64,000 nucleotides of DNA from Chryseobacterium jejuense. GTDB taxonomy: Bacteria > Bacteroidota > Bacteroidia > Flavobacteriales > Weeksellaceae. How positions within the stretch are numbered: position 1 is the first letter of the stretch; each line of letters opens with the position of its first letter. The DNA lies in contig NZ_FNEG01000001.1 of NCBI RefSeq assembly GCF_900100075.1, positions 744,001 through 808,000 on the forward strand. Direction: 5' to 3'. Shown one piece after another: positions 17,258-26,510 of this stretch. The notes below the pieces were generated by a model. It saw nothing but the letters and a program-made list of their open reading frames with translations. It searched no databases and was not told the DNA's origin. A program made the position numbers and the translations under genes.

Positions 17258-18325
17258 ATGAAAATAAGTTTATGCTTAATTGTCAAAAATGAAGAGAAAT
17301 TTTTGAGCAGATGTTTAGAAAGTGCAGTAAAATTTGCAGATGAAATCATCGTAGTAGATACGGGATCTATGGATAAAACTAAGGAAATTGCTGAAAAGTT
17401 TACAGATAAAATTTTTGATTTCGAATGGATTAATGACTTTTCAGCGGCACGTAATTTTGCATTCTCTAAAGCGACTATGGACTATCAAATGTGGCTAGAC
17501 GCAGATGATGTTATTCCGGAAAAATCAATTAATGAAATTAATGAACTGAAGAAGAAATTAAGTGATGATGTTGAGATTGTCACCATGAAATACGGTTTGT
17601 CATTTGATGAAAACAATAATCCAACTTTTCACTCAACCCGTGAAAGACTATTCAAAAAGAGCAAAAATTATCAATGGATTGAGCCGGTTCATGAATGCAT
17701 CCCGCTGGTGGGCAATATATACTATACTGATATTGAAATTTGGCATAAAAAAGAAGTATCAGAAGTAGTTTCAACAAGAAATATTGAGATCTATAGAGCT
17801 TTAGAAGAAAGTGGAAAAGAATTTTCTGCGAGGCAGTTATATTACTATGCCAGAGAATTGAAAGACCATCATGAAACAGTTAAAGCCATCACTTTTTTCG
17901 AAAAATTTTTAGCATCAGGGTCAGGCTGGATAGAAGATGTAATAGCCTGCTGCCAGGAATTAGCCATTGAATATAAAAAGAATGGTACTGAAGAAAAAAT
18001 TTTACCAACCTTACTAAAAAGCTTCGAATATGATATTCCCAGACCGGAAATCTGCTGTGAGTTAGGCTATTATTATAAAGATAAACAGGATTATAATCAG
18101 GCCTTGAAATGGTTTGATTTAGCAACCAGATTACCTCAATTCCACTCAGTAGGCTTTGTGTCTTCAGATTATACTGGATATATACCCAATATTGAGGCTT
18201 GTGTATGTTTATCTTTTTTAGGAGAGTATAAAAAAGCTAATGAATACAATGAGATTGCAGCTCTTTCAAGGCCAAACTGTCCTTCTGTAAGACAAAATAG
18301 AGATTATTTAAGAGAGCTTATCTAG
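17258..18325 (+). CDS. GT2 glycosyltransferase with TPR-like C-terminus
   Basis: 355 residues. The N-terminal GT-A domain begins ISLCLIVKNEEKFLSRCL, has VVDTGSMDKT, and the metal-binding DxD as D81-A-D83-D84. RERLFKKSKNYQWIEPVHE matches the acceptor-side loop of family 2 enzymes. From residue 190 on the chain is helical with TPR-like pairs (FEKFLASGSGW; ALKWFDLATRLP). The arrangement resembles SunS-type protein glycosyltransferases (family knowledge). No membrane segment is present, so it would work in the cytoplasm. It lies 186 nt upstream of two secreted proteins, one with collagen-like GxT triplets. Confidence 0.85.
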   Translation: MKISLCLIVKNEEKFLSRCLESAVKFADEIIVVDTGSMDKTKEIAEKFTDKIFDFEWINDFSAARNFAFSKATMDYQMWLDADDVIPEKSINEINELKKKLSDDVEIVTMKYGLSFDENNNPTFHSTRERLFKKSKNYQWIEPVHECIPLVGNIYYTDIEIWHKKEVSEVVSTRNIEIYRALEESGKEFSARQLYYYARELKDHHETVKAITFFEKFLASGSGWIEDVIACCQELAIEYKKNGTEEKILPTLLKSFEYDIPRPEICCELGYYYKDKQDYNQALKWFDLATRLPQFHSVGFVSSDYTGYIPNIEACVCLSFLGEYKKANEYNEIAALSRPNCPSVRQNRDYLRELI

Positions 18326-18511
18326 TTGCTGAAAGAATTAAAAAAAATCTTATTGAGAGCTAAATAGTAAGGATTAGATTATCTCATCTCATTAATATAA
18401 CATCAGCTAATACAATGGTGTATGTTTTTAATCATATATTAATATAGTTGTCATTATATAGTTATATATTTGAATAATAATTGAAAAACTAATAATATAC
18501 ATCAATATGAT

Positions 18512-18994
18512 ATGAAAACTACATTTTTTACACTTTCGTTATTTCTTGTTAGTTTCTCTATTCAGATTTCTGCACAGGAAACTTTAAATACCAGTGGTAA
18601 TAATATGTCTGGTAGTACAGGTAGTGCAACGGCTTCTATTGGTCAAAGTTTTTATGAAACAATGTCCTCTTCTGCGGGAAGTGTTACAGCCGGCGTTCAA
18701 CAGACTTATGAAATTATACCAACATTAGGAATTGATATTATCGACATCAATTTAAGTCTCAATATTTTCCCCAATCCCACAACAGATATTCTCAATTTGA
18801 AAGTAGGATTTAAAGATTATAATAAATATCGTTATGATCTTTTTGATAGTAGTGGTAAATTACTGACAAGCCAATCTATAACTCAGTCAACAACTCAAAT
18901 TACAATGACGTCTTATCCTGCTTCAATTTATTTGCTGAAAATATCAAAAGGAGGAAAGGATATTAAAATTTTTAAGGTTCTAAAAAACAAATAA
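18512..18994 (+). CDS. secreted protein with T9SS type A sorting domain
   Basis: 160 residues: signal peptide (about 1-21, ending ISAQ), a short Ser/Gly/Thr-rich part, and a C-terminal sorting domain of about 75 residues. The latter starts LNIFPNPTTDILNLKV and ends ASIYLLKISKGGKDIKIFKV, a typical type IX secretion signal. It would be exported across the outer membrane and anchored or released. The mature part before the sorting domain is only about 55 residues. It ends 19 nt before the collagen-like gene, so the two form one operon. Confidence 0.85.
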   Translation: MKTTFFTLSLFLVSFSIQISAQETLNTSGNNMSGSTGSATASIGQSFYETMSSSAGSVTAGVQQTYEIIPTLGIDIIDINLSLNIFPNPTTDILNLKVGFKDYNKYRYDLFDSSGKLLTSQSITQSTTQITMTSYPASIYLLKISKGGKDIKIFKVLKNK

Positions 18995-19013
18995 AATATA
19001 AAACTAATTACCT

Positions 19014-20384
19014 ATGAAAAAGCTTTCCATTCTAGCAGCCTCTTTTGCTTCTGCTCTAATGTTTTCACAAGTACAGGATGCAATGAGCTATCAGGCTATT
19101 ATTAGAAATTCAAGTAATCAATTGGTAAGTAACCAGACTGTAGGTATGAAATTTTCTATACTGAAAGGCTCAACAACAGGAACTGTAGTATACTCAGAAA
19201 CTCAAACTCAATCTACCAATATTAATGGTTTAGTAACCGTAAAAATAGGTGCTGGTACTTTAGTAAGTGGTTCTTATTCTACAATTAATTGGGGTGCAGA
19301 TATTTACTTTCTAAAAATAGAAACAGATCCTACCGGGTCAAATAATTATACCATAACAGGAATCTCACAGTTATTAAGTGTTCCGTACGCTTTGTATGCG
19401 AAAACTTCAGGAAGCTCTACTCCTGGTCCTCAAGGTGCTACAGGCGCTCAAGGTATTCAGGGGATTACCGGAGCAACAGGAGCCCAAGGTTTAGCGGGAG
19501 CTACTGGTGTCACGGGACCTCAGGGGATGCAAGGTATTCAGGGAGTTACCGGTGCTACAGGCGCTCAAGGTTTAGCAGGCGCTACTGGTGTTACAGGACC
19601 TCAAGGTTTACAAGGTATTCAAGGTATTACCGGAGCAATAGGAGCCCAAGGGTTAGCAGGAGCTACTGGCGTTACAGGAGCTCAGGGATTACAAGGTATT
19701 CAAGGAGTTACCGGTGCTACAGGAGCTGTAGGAGCCCAAGGATTAGCGGGTGCTACTGGTGTCACAGGAGCTCAGGGATTACAAGGTATTCAGGGGATTA
19801 CGGGAGCCACGGGAGCTCAAGGAGTAGCGGGGGCGCAAGGTCCTCAAGGTAATGCGGGGAATGGTTTTTCTAATGGTACAGCTGGTGGACAAATAATTTT
19901 GACTAATTCAACGGCACCTTTTTCACCTGGAACTCCTGTTAGTATGACTGGTGACGCAACAATAAATGCCACAGGAGTAGTAACTGTTGGATCTAATAAA
20001 ATAACTACATCTAAGATTGCTGATGCTTCCGTTACAATGGCAAAAATAGCTACAACTTCAGGTACTGCAGGTTCTTCTACTTATCTTAGAGGAGATGGAA
20101 CTTGGTCTACTCCAAGCAGTGGTAGCAGCATACAATTATTAACAGGAACAAATACTATAACTCTGCCAGCTTCAGGTTCTCTGGCTTCACTTACAATTAC
20201 TGTCGCTGGGGCAGCAGTAGGGGATGCGGTTATTGTAAATCCAATAAGTAATATTTCAATAGGAGATTATCCGCCAGTCTACACCTCTAAGGTAACATCA
20301 GCAAATACCGTAACTGTTTATATATATGATACCGGTTCTAATGGTGGTTCATCCTTTTCTTTCAAAGCTACAGTGATTAAGTAA
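19014..20384 (+). CDS. collagen-like secreted repeat protein
   Basis: 456 residues. A signal peptide (1-19, ending MFSQ) is followed by a Bacteroidota-type beta domain (about 20-130) that ends [11 protein letters not shown]. Then come about 49 uninterrupted Gly-X-Y triplets (residues 138-284), and a C-terminal part with tail-fibre-like wording ([10 protein letters not shown]) and a beta-rich end. Triplets are mostly [15 protein letters not shown] and GPQ, with almost no proline or lysine. Trimer stability would then depend on Thr or Gln rather than hydroxyproline. No T9SS tail is evident. It may be a surface fibre or adhesin; Thr-rich triplets are glycosylated in Bacillus BclA. Confidence 0.85.
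   Translation: MKKLSILAASFASALMFSQVQDAMSYQAIIRNSSNQLVSNQTVGMKFSILKGSTTGTVVYSETQTQSTNINGLVTVKIGAGTLVSGSYSTINWGADIYFLKIETDPTGSNNYTITGISQLLSVPYALYAKTSGSSTPGPQGATGAQGIQGITGATGAQGLAGATGVTGPQGMQGIQGVTGATGAQGLAGATGVTGPQGLQGIQGITGAIGAQGLAGATGVTGAQGLQGIQGVTGATGAVGAQGLAGATGVTGAQGLQGIQGITGATGAQGVAGAQGPQGNAGNGFSNGTAGGQIILTNSTAPFSPGTPVSMTGDATINATGVVTVGSNKITTSKIADASVTMAKIATTSGTAGSSTYLRGDGTWSTPSSGSSIQLLTGTNTITLPASGSLASLTITVAGAAVGDAVIVNPISNISIGDYPPVYTSKVTSANTVTVYIYDTGSNGGSSFSFKATVIK
19425..19865 (+). repeat. in-frame repeat encoding collagen triplets
   Basis: The triplets are grouped in a higher-order unit of nine (81 bp), [16 protein letters not shown](P/A)Q-G(L/M)Q-GIQ-G(V/I)T, repeated about five times. 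One unit carries an extra GAV triplet. The pattern is typical of expansion by slippage or recombination. Confidence 0.85.
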
Positions 20385-20441
20385 TATTAAATTTCTTATA
20401 AAAATATACAAGCTGCACCTCTGTGCGGTTATCAATACAAA

Positions 20442-20468
20442 GAACTACTATTTCAGTAGTTCTTTTTT
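20442..20468 (+). terminator. terminator of collagen-like operon
   Basis: Perfect stem GAACTACT/AGTAGTTC followed by TTTTTTT, almost the same hairpin as after the tRNA-Lys genes. Confidence 0.8.
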
Positions 20469-20525
20469 TATCTCAATCCTTTAGTCTCGTATATTTGTAT
20501 AGCATTATAAAATTGAGTGAGGAAT

Positions 20526-21329
20526 ATGAAGTTCATCCATCAGATTGATCCATTAAAGTTTATATTTTTCAAATTTCAAGACTGTCCGGATTATTATATG
20601 GAGAGTTCCCAGCGGGCCCATCTTTTGGAAATGATGTGGTTTAGGAATGAACCAAATAATGCAGATAAAAGTCATAGTATATATCTGATACCGTTATATC
20701 GATCTGAAAAAATAAATTTTGAAGGAAAAGAAGGATGTGTGATCGCTTTCAAAAGGGAATATCTTGAAGAGGATGATAAAGAGTTTGCACTTGATGTTTT
20801 TAATCTTTTCAATATTCACGGACAATATACCAACCTTCATTTGGATGATGACGTTGTAGAAACGCTTCAGTATCTCAGCCTATTGATTGAGAAAGAATAT
20901 CAAAATCCGATGGGAAGCTATTTGGTTCTAAAGTCATTACTGAAAGTATTTCTTCTGAACTTAGTCCGTTCTAGCCAACATTATTTTTTACATCAGGATA
21001 TCCACCAGAAAAGAGTCTATCAGTTCATTATGTTGATGGATGAGCATTATAAGACTGAGAGAAGGGCTGAGTTTTACGCTTCAAAGATGGGAATCAGTGA
21101 AAAAAGGATCAACCAGATTCTAAAGGAAAAAATGAATAAAACAATTACTCAGCTTTTACATGAAAGGGTTGTTGTAGAGGCGGAGAGAATGTTGATTTCC
21201 GGAGAATTAACGATAAAAGAGATCGCATTTGATCTTAATTTTGAAGATCCAGCTTATTTCTCCAGATTCTATAAAAAGCAAACAGGACGTACGCCTGAGG
21301 AATTCAAGAAGTTGACTGACTGTTTGTAA
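20526..21329 (+). CDS. AraC-family transcriptional regulator
   Basis: 267 residues from the ATG at 20526; an in-frame GTG nine bases upstream is less likely. A TATATTTG -7 element lies at 20490-20497. The N-terminal 160 residues are a cupin-like sensing region without a clear signature. The last 100 residues are the AraC DNA-binding domain, FYASKMGISEKRINQILKEK and KEIAFDLNFEDPAYFSRFYK, ending TGRTPEEFKKL. It lies 260 nt upstream of the DAPG-hydrolase-like gene in the same direction and is a candidate regulator of it. Confidence 0.87.
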   Translation: MKFIHQIDPLKFIFFKFQDCPDYYMESSQRAHLLEMMWFRNEPNNADKSHSIYLIPLYRSEKINFEGKEGCVIAFKREYLEEDDKEFALDVFNLFNIHGQYTNLHLDDDVVETLQYLSLLIEKEYQNPMGSYLVLKSLLKVFLLNLVRSSQHYFLHQDIHQKRVYQFIMLMDEHYKTERRAEFYASKMGISEKRINQILKEKMNKTITQLLHERVVVEAERMLISGELTIKEIAFDLNFEDPAYFSRFYKKQTGRTPEEFKKLTDCL

Positions 21330-21590
21330 ATACACTTCATTTTTTTCCTTTTTTAATTACATTTTTACGCTTTATATATGAGATTCCAGAAAGGGCAATC
21401 TCATGAATATATATTTCCAAATTGTACAGGTCGATTAGAAAATAATACAACGATCTGAGAGTTCAGCTGATTTAAATTTGTACAACAATCAACAGTTTAA
21501 AAAGTGAGTGGGGAAGGGGCCGGAATGAGTCTCAACCTGTTTCATGTATGTTCTGTTGAGAGATCAAATAATATCATTAAAATATCAAGT

Positions 21591-22292
21591 ATGAAACCAA
21601 CAAAGGAAACCGAAGAAGTAATGTTCAGAGATATTAATGCGCTGTTATCTCCAAAACCCATAGCTCTTGAAGCTGGAATCAGCAGATTGGAAAACGGGAT
21701 GCTCCATATTGCGATGAGGAATGTTTTGCATCAGTGCAAAGGAAAAATGCTAGACTGGTGGTTTAAGTATTTTGAAACAACAGCAGATCTTAAACTCTGG
21801 CATCCTCATGACCATGTAGAACACGGTGGCTGGGACCATAAATGGGTTAAAAACGAGAATTATATAGGTGCAACCATCCATGCTAAAGAATCTTTGGGAG
21901 ATATTCCGCCAGTTTCTGCTACTATAAAGTTCCATGATCCCCAAGAGATCTTTGATCCTCAGGTTTTGAAGCAGGCTTATTCAAATGGAGATGTGAGTGC
22001 CGTAATATATGCCAGGATAGGATTTGGCGAAAATACACCTGTAGATGAGAATGGTGATCCTGTTGACGGCTATATGTTCCATGTGGTTAGAGATACCCAA
22101 CAAGGCTGCACATTGAGAAGCCATTTTTATCTTGGAGCATTAATGGCGGATAGTGAAAATCAATTGTCAGACGAAGTAGGATTCGGGTTGATGGAGCATT
22201 GCTACAGTGAATTTACCTATCTGGCACAGGTTCTTCCTTCTCTTTATTATATCGAAAATAAGAATGGCGATAAAGCTCCATTTCTTTGGTAA
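21591..22292 (+). CDS. DAPG hydrolase (PhlG)-like protein
   Basis: 233 residues from the ATG at 21591. In-frame GTG (21504) and ATG (21525) codons exist, but the extension does not look coding. The family features are MLDWWFKYFETT (53-64), WHPHDHV (70-76), and a C-terminal H203-x3-E207 pair in EHCYSEF, matching the HxxxE metal site of PhlG. PhlG cleaves a carbon-carbon bond of 2,4-diacetylphloroglucinol. Many distant relatives have other, unknown substrates. A TAAATTTG element at 21473-21480 could be the promoter. Confidence 0.75.
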   Translation: MKPTKETEEVMFRDINALLSPKPIALEAGISRLENGMLHIAMRNVLHQCKGKMLDWWFKYFETTADLKLWHPHDHVEHGGWDHKWVKNENYIGATIHAKESLGDIPPVSATIKFHDPQEIFDPQVLKQAYSNGDVSAVIYARIGFGENTPVDENGDPVDGYMFHVVRDTQQGCTLRSHFYLGALMADSENQLSDEVGFGLMEHCYSEFTYLAQVLPSLYYIENKNGDKAPFLW

Positions 22293-22492
22293 CCTTTGCT
22301 AGGGTTTACATCTAATATGAAAAAAAAGATAGCATGATTATAATACGATGTGAAAGTTTTTCATGTCGTTTTGTAATTGCAAATAATTCCTTATCAGTAT
22401 TTTGCGTAATAGGGCTTGTGTGAACCAGAAAATAATATCAATTCTTCTAAAGGGTAATGCTAAATTTTTAGATGAAAAAAGTAGAATAAATC

Positions 22493-22522
22493 TTGGATTT
22501 AAAAGATATTTTTCTATCTTTG
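22493..22522 (+). promoter_or_regulatory. promoter of fourth tRNA-Lys gene
   Basis: TTG (22493-22495) and TATCTTTG (22515-22522), 19 bp apart, in a block nearly identical to 16585-16615, with the same CCCTTAAA..AAGGG leader hairpin. Confidence 0.75.
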
Positions 22523-22565
22523 CAGTCCCTTAAATAAAGGGATTTACTTGAAAAAGTAAGTGGCC

Positions 22566-22638
22566 GACTCGGTAGCTCAGCTGGTAGAGCAATACACTTT
22601 TAATGTATGGGTCCTGGGTTCGAATCCCAGCCGGGTCA
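22566..22638 (+). tRNA. tRNA-Lys (anticodon TTT), copy 4
   Basis: Identical over 73 nt to the three copies at 16659-17011. The duplicated block includes promoter and leader. CCA is not encoded. Confidence 0.97.
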
Positions 22639-22649
22639 CTAATGAAAAA

Positions 22650-22678
22650 GAACTACAATTTTGTAGTTCTTTTTTTGT
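22650..22678 (+). terminator. terminator of fourth tRNA-Lys gene
   Basis: GAACTAC/GTAGTTC stem and a run of T. It also lies directly at the 3' end of the converging GNAT gene. Confidence 0.75.
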
Positions 22679-22679
22679 T

Positions 22680-23165
22680 TTATACAGTATATTTCATGAT
22701 AGTAACCTTTGAGATTTCATTTCCGCTGTTTTGAGGCTCTATTTCATTAAACCCATTCTTTTTGTATAGATGATAAGCTGATTCATTGTTGTGAGCAACT
22801 TCTAAATATACTTCGGTTACATTGAGTTTTTCCTTGGCTTCATGAATAACCGCCTTTATTAATCCGGTACCTATATTTTTTCCCTGGAAGTTTTTATTGA
22901 CATACATCTGATAAATACTCCCGGAATGGTCTACATTTTTAACAAAAACACAAAGACCAATCAGTTTTTGATTGATAAAAGCGCCCAATACAAACTTTTC
23001 AGGAGTTTGATTTTCAATATCAGTCTCCATTCTGAGTTTCTCAGTGTTCAGAGCTTCCTTATAAGTAGCCTCAAAGGATTCAGGGAATTCTTCAAGACTT
23101 TCCAGGCGGATCATTCGATATATTGAACTCTCGTGGGATAAGAGTTTCCGATATTCAATATTCAT
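22680..23165 (-). CDS. GNAT-family N-acetyltransferase
   Basis: 161 residues with the GNAT core. Motif A reads YQMYVNKNFQGKNIGTGLIKAVI, with Q-G-K-N-I-G as the acetyl-CoA pyrophosphate loop. Motif B is VYLEVAHNNESAYHLYKKNGF. The acceptor substrate cannot be told. It is a single gene converging on the fourth tRNA-Lys gene. Confidence 0.88.
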   Translation of the reverse strand: MNIEYRKLLSHESSIYRMIRLESLEEFPESFEATYKEALNTEKLRMETDIENQTPEKFVLGAFINQKLIGLCVFVKNVDHSGSIYQMYVNKNFQGKNIGTGLIKAVIHEAKEKLNVTEVYLEVAHNNESAYHLYKKNGFNEIEPQNSGNEISKVTIMKYTV

Positions 23166-23507
23166 GATAGTTTCTATGATAATAATTTAAAGTTATTTTT
23201 TTAAATATACGAATATAGTTTAGTGCTTTGTTTTTAATGAGTTAATATTATACATGTTTTTTCAAATATGGTACAGAAAATGTAACACTTTAAATTTCAG
23301 GGAGTCTTATTATATAGATATTGATGATATAAATTATGTATATTTATGTCATGGATTAAAGAAAATGTCAAATTTTTGACGTGTTTTTTCAACTTATTCA
23401 TAAAAAATGTATAGGTAGGTATATGAAAATATTGTTGGAAAGGAAAAAGTAAATTAAAACTAGCTATTATTAAAAATATTAAAACATATTCAATACACTT
23501 AAAAAGG
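23166..23507. other. AT-rich intergenic region
   Basis: 342 bp with no credible gene. It holds a short palindrome GTCAAA-TT-TTTGAC near 23367 and should contain the promoters of the GNAT gene (minus) and the TPR/HTH gene (plus). I could not find a clear -7 element. Confidence 0.5.
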
Positions 23508-24938
23508 ATGATGATCTGTGCAATGAGCATAGGCATACTCTTGTGTATTGCCTCATGTAATAAGAATTCTCAGGACAAAGAAAAGGAAAAGTTTGATTCT
23601 ATTTTGATAAAAAAGAGTACAGACCTACAGCTTGGAGGTGAGTACGAAGCCCTTATTGAACTTAATATTGAATATCTGAAAAAAGCAGCCAAAATGGGAT
23701 ATAAAGAAGGAATTGCCCTTTGTTATCTTAATATGGCAGAGGTAAATATTTCTGCAGGAAATTATGAGAAAGCTTTATTGTTTTTTAATAAGGCCGAAAG
23801 TGATCTGAAAAATTCAGAAAATGGTTTTCATAAAGCAGCTTTCTATGATGATTATAGTCAGTATTATTCTCATCTTAAGTTGCATGATAAAGCCATAGCA
23901 TGTAATAGCAAAGCTTTTTTATATTTAAAAGAAGCAAAAGATTCAGATCTTAAAAGAAAACTTCTTCCAAGGCTTTATATCAATAAAGGGATTAATTACG
24001 TTTTTAGAGGATGGTACGGAACTTCTCTGAAATGTTTTCTAAAGGGAAATGCATTGGAAAACTCTGCATATAGTAATTGTATGGTTGCTCAATACTACTT
24101 ATTCAGGCACCAACCGGATTCTGCAGAAGTATATATTAAACGGGCGGATGAAAAGATGCTCAGCCAAAAAACAAGTGATGCAGAATCTCTATGGGTGTAT
24201 TATACCATGGGATATTACTATAATGAGGTGAATAATAATGAGCAGGCTGAAAAGGCCCTTAAAAAAGCTCTTGAAATTAATATTAAAACAAGGCGTACTT
24301 ATTCTTCGCATATACAAAATGTTTACAAGTCTCTTGCAGAGCTTTACAAAAAAAAGAATGATGGAGGTAAGGCCTATTACTACTTGAGAAAATATATGGA
24401 AGAGGAAGGGCGTTTGGATGTAGCACGCCTCAACACAATGAATAAGGCAACTGAAAATTTTATTTCCGAGATAAAACCTGAGTCTGACTGGCATAGAAGT
24501 GATTTGCCTCTGGCTATTGCGTTATCCATTACTGCATTAACGATTTCCGGAATATACGTTCAGAAAACAATTAAAACGCAAAGGCTCAAAAAAAGAGTTT
24601 TGAAAGAAGAGACTGAAGAATTGAAAAGCCATGTAAGAGCAAAAATGCTGAAGGAAGTAACTGAACTTGCCCAAAAAAACGATTCCTCATTCCTGATGAA
24701 ATTTAAAGAACTGTATCCGGATTTTATAAGTACTCTTTTAAAAATCAATCCAGATCTTGAAAACTCTGAGCTTACTTTTTGTGCAATGCTGAAACTTCAT
24801 TTTTCATCCAAAGAAATTGCTGATTATACATTTGTACAACACAGATCTGTTCAACAAAAAAAATACAGAATAAGGAAAAGACTTAATATTTCGGGAGAAG
24901 AGGATATTTATGACTTTTTTGATAAAATCAGCAGTTAA
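23508..24938 (+). CDS. lipoprotein-type TPR/transmembrane/HTH regulator, copy 1
   Basis: 476 residues. A signal peptide with lipobox IASC places C17 as the lipidation site. Residues 40-320 are tetratricopeptide-like helix pairs (EYEALIELNIEYLKKAAKMG; CYLNMAEVNISAGNYEKALL). One membrane helix (about 330-348, LPLAIALSITALTISGIYV) is followed by a coiled coil. The C-terminal helix-turn-helix is LKLHFSSKEIADYTFVQHRS followed by VQQKKYRIRKRL. Extracytoplasmic TPR sensor, membrane helix and cytoplasmic DNA-binding tail make a one-component membrane regulator. A full paralog follows. Confidence 0.8.
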   Translation: MMICAMSIGILLCIASCNKNSQDKEKEKFDSILIKKSTDLQLGGEYEALIELNIEYLKKAAKMGYKEGIALCYLNMAEVNISAGNYEKALLFFNKAESDLKNSENGFHKAAFYDDYSQYYSHLKLHDKAIACNSKAFLYLKEAKDSDLKRKLLPRLYINKGINYVFRGWYGTSLKCFLKGNALENSAYSNCMVAQYYLFRHQPDSAEVYIKRADEKMLSQKTSDAESLWVYYTMGYYYNEVNNNEQAEKALKKALEINIKTRRTYSSHIQNVYKSLAELYKKKNDGGKAYYYLRKYMEEEGRLDVARLNTMNKATENFISEIKPESDWHRSDLPLAIALSITALTISGIYVQKTIKTQRLKKRVLKEETEELKSHVRAKMLKEVTELAQKNDSSFLMKFKELYPDFISTLLKINPDLENSELTFCAMLKLHFSSKEIADYTFVQHRSVQQKKYRIRKRLNISGEEDIYDFFDKISS

Positions 24939-25056
24939 AAGAATAATATACTCATGCTGTTAGCTACAATTTTAAAAAAAATGTAATATTACTTTGTTTA
25001 AAAAGTCATTTTTTAATCTTAATTTATACAAAAATTCAGTTAAAGGAAAAAGCATT

Positions 25057-26478
25057 ATGATCCGCGTTTTACTTTCTATTGTACTCATTATTCTGATGTC
25101 TTGTAGCCCAAATTCCAGGGAATACGAAAAAAGTTTTGACATCCCTTTAATGAAGAAGAATGAAGAATTCAGATTAGCTGGGGAATATGATTCTTTGGTT
25201 ATCCTTAATAAAAAGTATTACAGAATTGCTGAAGATAAAGGATATGAAGAAGGAAAGGCTCTTTGCTATATTAATTTGGCGGAACTCAATCTTTCATTAG
25301 AAAACTATCCAAAATCTCAGATTTTTCTAAATACCGCTGAAGAGACTTTAAAAGATTCGAAAAATAACCTTCACTTAGCCCGATTTTATAATATTTATAG
25401 CCGTTTAAGTAGCGAAATGAGACGGCGTGACAAAGCCATTGAATATAATAGGAAAGCATTAGATTTGATTCAGCCAGCCAGAGAATCTAAATTTAAGCAG
25501 AATATTCTTTTTAGTATTTACCTTAGACAAGCAACTTATTTAGTAGGTAAAAAACAACCCGATAAAGCTTTAGTTTTCTTTAAAAAAGCCGGAAAAGTAG
25601 ATGATAGCGGGATGGCAGATTGTGCCATAGCTGATTATATATATATGAACAAAAATAAAGATTCTGCTTATAAATATGTAACACTTGCTTACAATAAAGC
25701 AATGAAGAGAAGAAAGGTAGATGGTGTAGTATTATATGCCAATACAATTATGGGAGAATACTATATGGCCAATAAACAATATGATAAAGCAGAAGAAGTA
25801 TTAAAGGAGGCTCTTACAATAAACCTTAAAATTAAAGATATTTATGCTTATTACCTTAAGTTTATCTATAACGACCTAAGAGTCGTTTATGAAAATAAAG
25901 GGGAGAAAGAAAAAGCTTACCTTTATCTGAATGCTTATACTGAGGCTTATAATAAAACCAACAGCTCTTTATTATCTACCATTAACCAGGATATGGAATC
26001 CTTTATATCAGAAGCAAAAACAGGTACTGAAGAACATAAAAGTAAGGTTCAATGGGTTATTTTTCTGTCTTTTGCCGGACTTTCCCTGCTCGCTCTATAT
26101 ACCTGGAGAATCATCAATACCTTAAGAAAAAGGAAGGCAGATCTGAAATCAGAGGCTGAAAATCTGAAAAGCAGGATTAATGATAACAGACAGGAAGAAA
26201 TTCTTGAAATGGCCAAAAGAAATGATCCTGAGTTTCTTGCTTATTTTAAAGAAGTGTACCCTGGATATATAGATAAACTTTTAGCCATCAATCCTGGCCT
26301 TGAAACCTCAGAACAGGTTTTTTGTGCCATGCTGAAGCTTCATTTTACTTCTAAGGAAATTGCTAATTATACGCTTGTTCAGCATAGAACGATTCAGCAG
26401 AAGAAATACAGAATCCGCAAAAAAATGAATATTCCTACAGAAACAGATATTTATGTTTTCTTTGATCGTATCAAATGA
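25057..26478 (+). CDS. lipoprotein-type TPR/transmembrane/HTH regulator, copy 2
   Basis: 473 residues from the ATG at 25057, where a lipoprotein signal begins (MIRVLLSIVLIILMSC, C16). An upstream in-frame start would put 21 polar residues in front of it. The domain order equals copy 1: TPR-like helices to about residue 315, membrane helix near 331-352, coiled coil, then the HTH CAMLKLHFTSKEIANYTLVQ and RTIQQKKYRIRKKM. The HTH is the best conserved part between the copies, so they may share operators but sense different partners. The pair arose by tandem duplication. Confidence 0.8.
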   Translation: MIRVLLSIVLIILMSCSPNSREYEKSFDIPLMKKNEEFRLAGEYDSLVILNKKYYRIAEDKGYEEGKALCYINLAELNLSLENYPKSQIFLNTAEETLKDSKNNLHLARFYNIYSRLSSEMRRRDKAIEYNRKALDLIQPARESKFKQNILFSIYLRQATYLVGKKQPDKALVFFKKAGKVDDSGMADCAIADYIYMNKNKDSAYKYVTLAYNKAMKRRKVDGVVLYANTIMGEYYMANKQYDKAEEVLKEALTINLKIKDIYAYYLKFIYNDLRVVYENKGEKEKAYLYLNAYTEAYNKTNSSLLSTINQDMESFISEAKTGTEEHKSKVQWVIFLSFAGLSLLALYTWRIINTLRKRKADLKSEAENLKSRINDNRQEEILEMAKRNDPEFLAYFKEVYPGYIDKLLAINPGLETSEQVFCAMLKLHFTSKEIANYTLVQHRTIQQKKYRIRKKMNIPTETDIYVFFDRIK

Positions 26479-26510
26479 TTAACAAACTTTGTCTTTAAGA
26501 AATTTCATCT

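Noticed and set aside
19425..19865. Phage tail fibre gene or prophage remnant
   Set aside because: The C-terminus resembles tail-fibre wording, but the gene has a signal peptide and no phage gene is nearby. Collagen-like secreted proteins in this phylum use the same modules.
16659..22638. Integrative element at tRNA-Lys
   Set aside because: The tRNA genes are duplicated around a block of accessory genes, but no integrase, excisionase or att repeat was seen. Kept only as a comparison to test.
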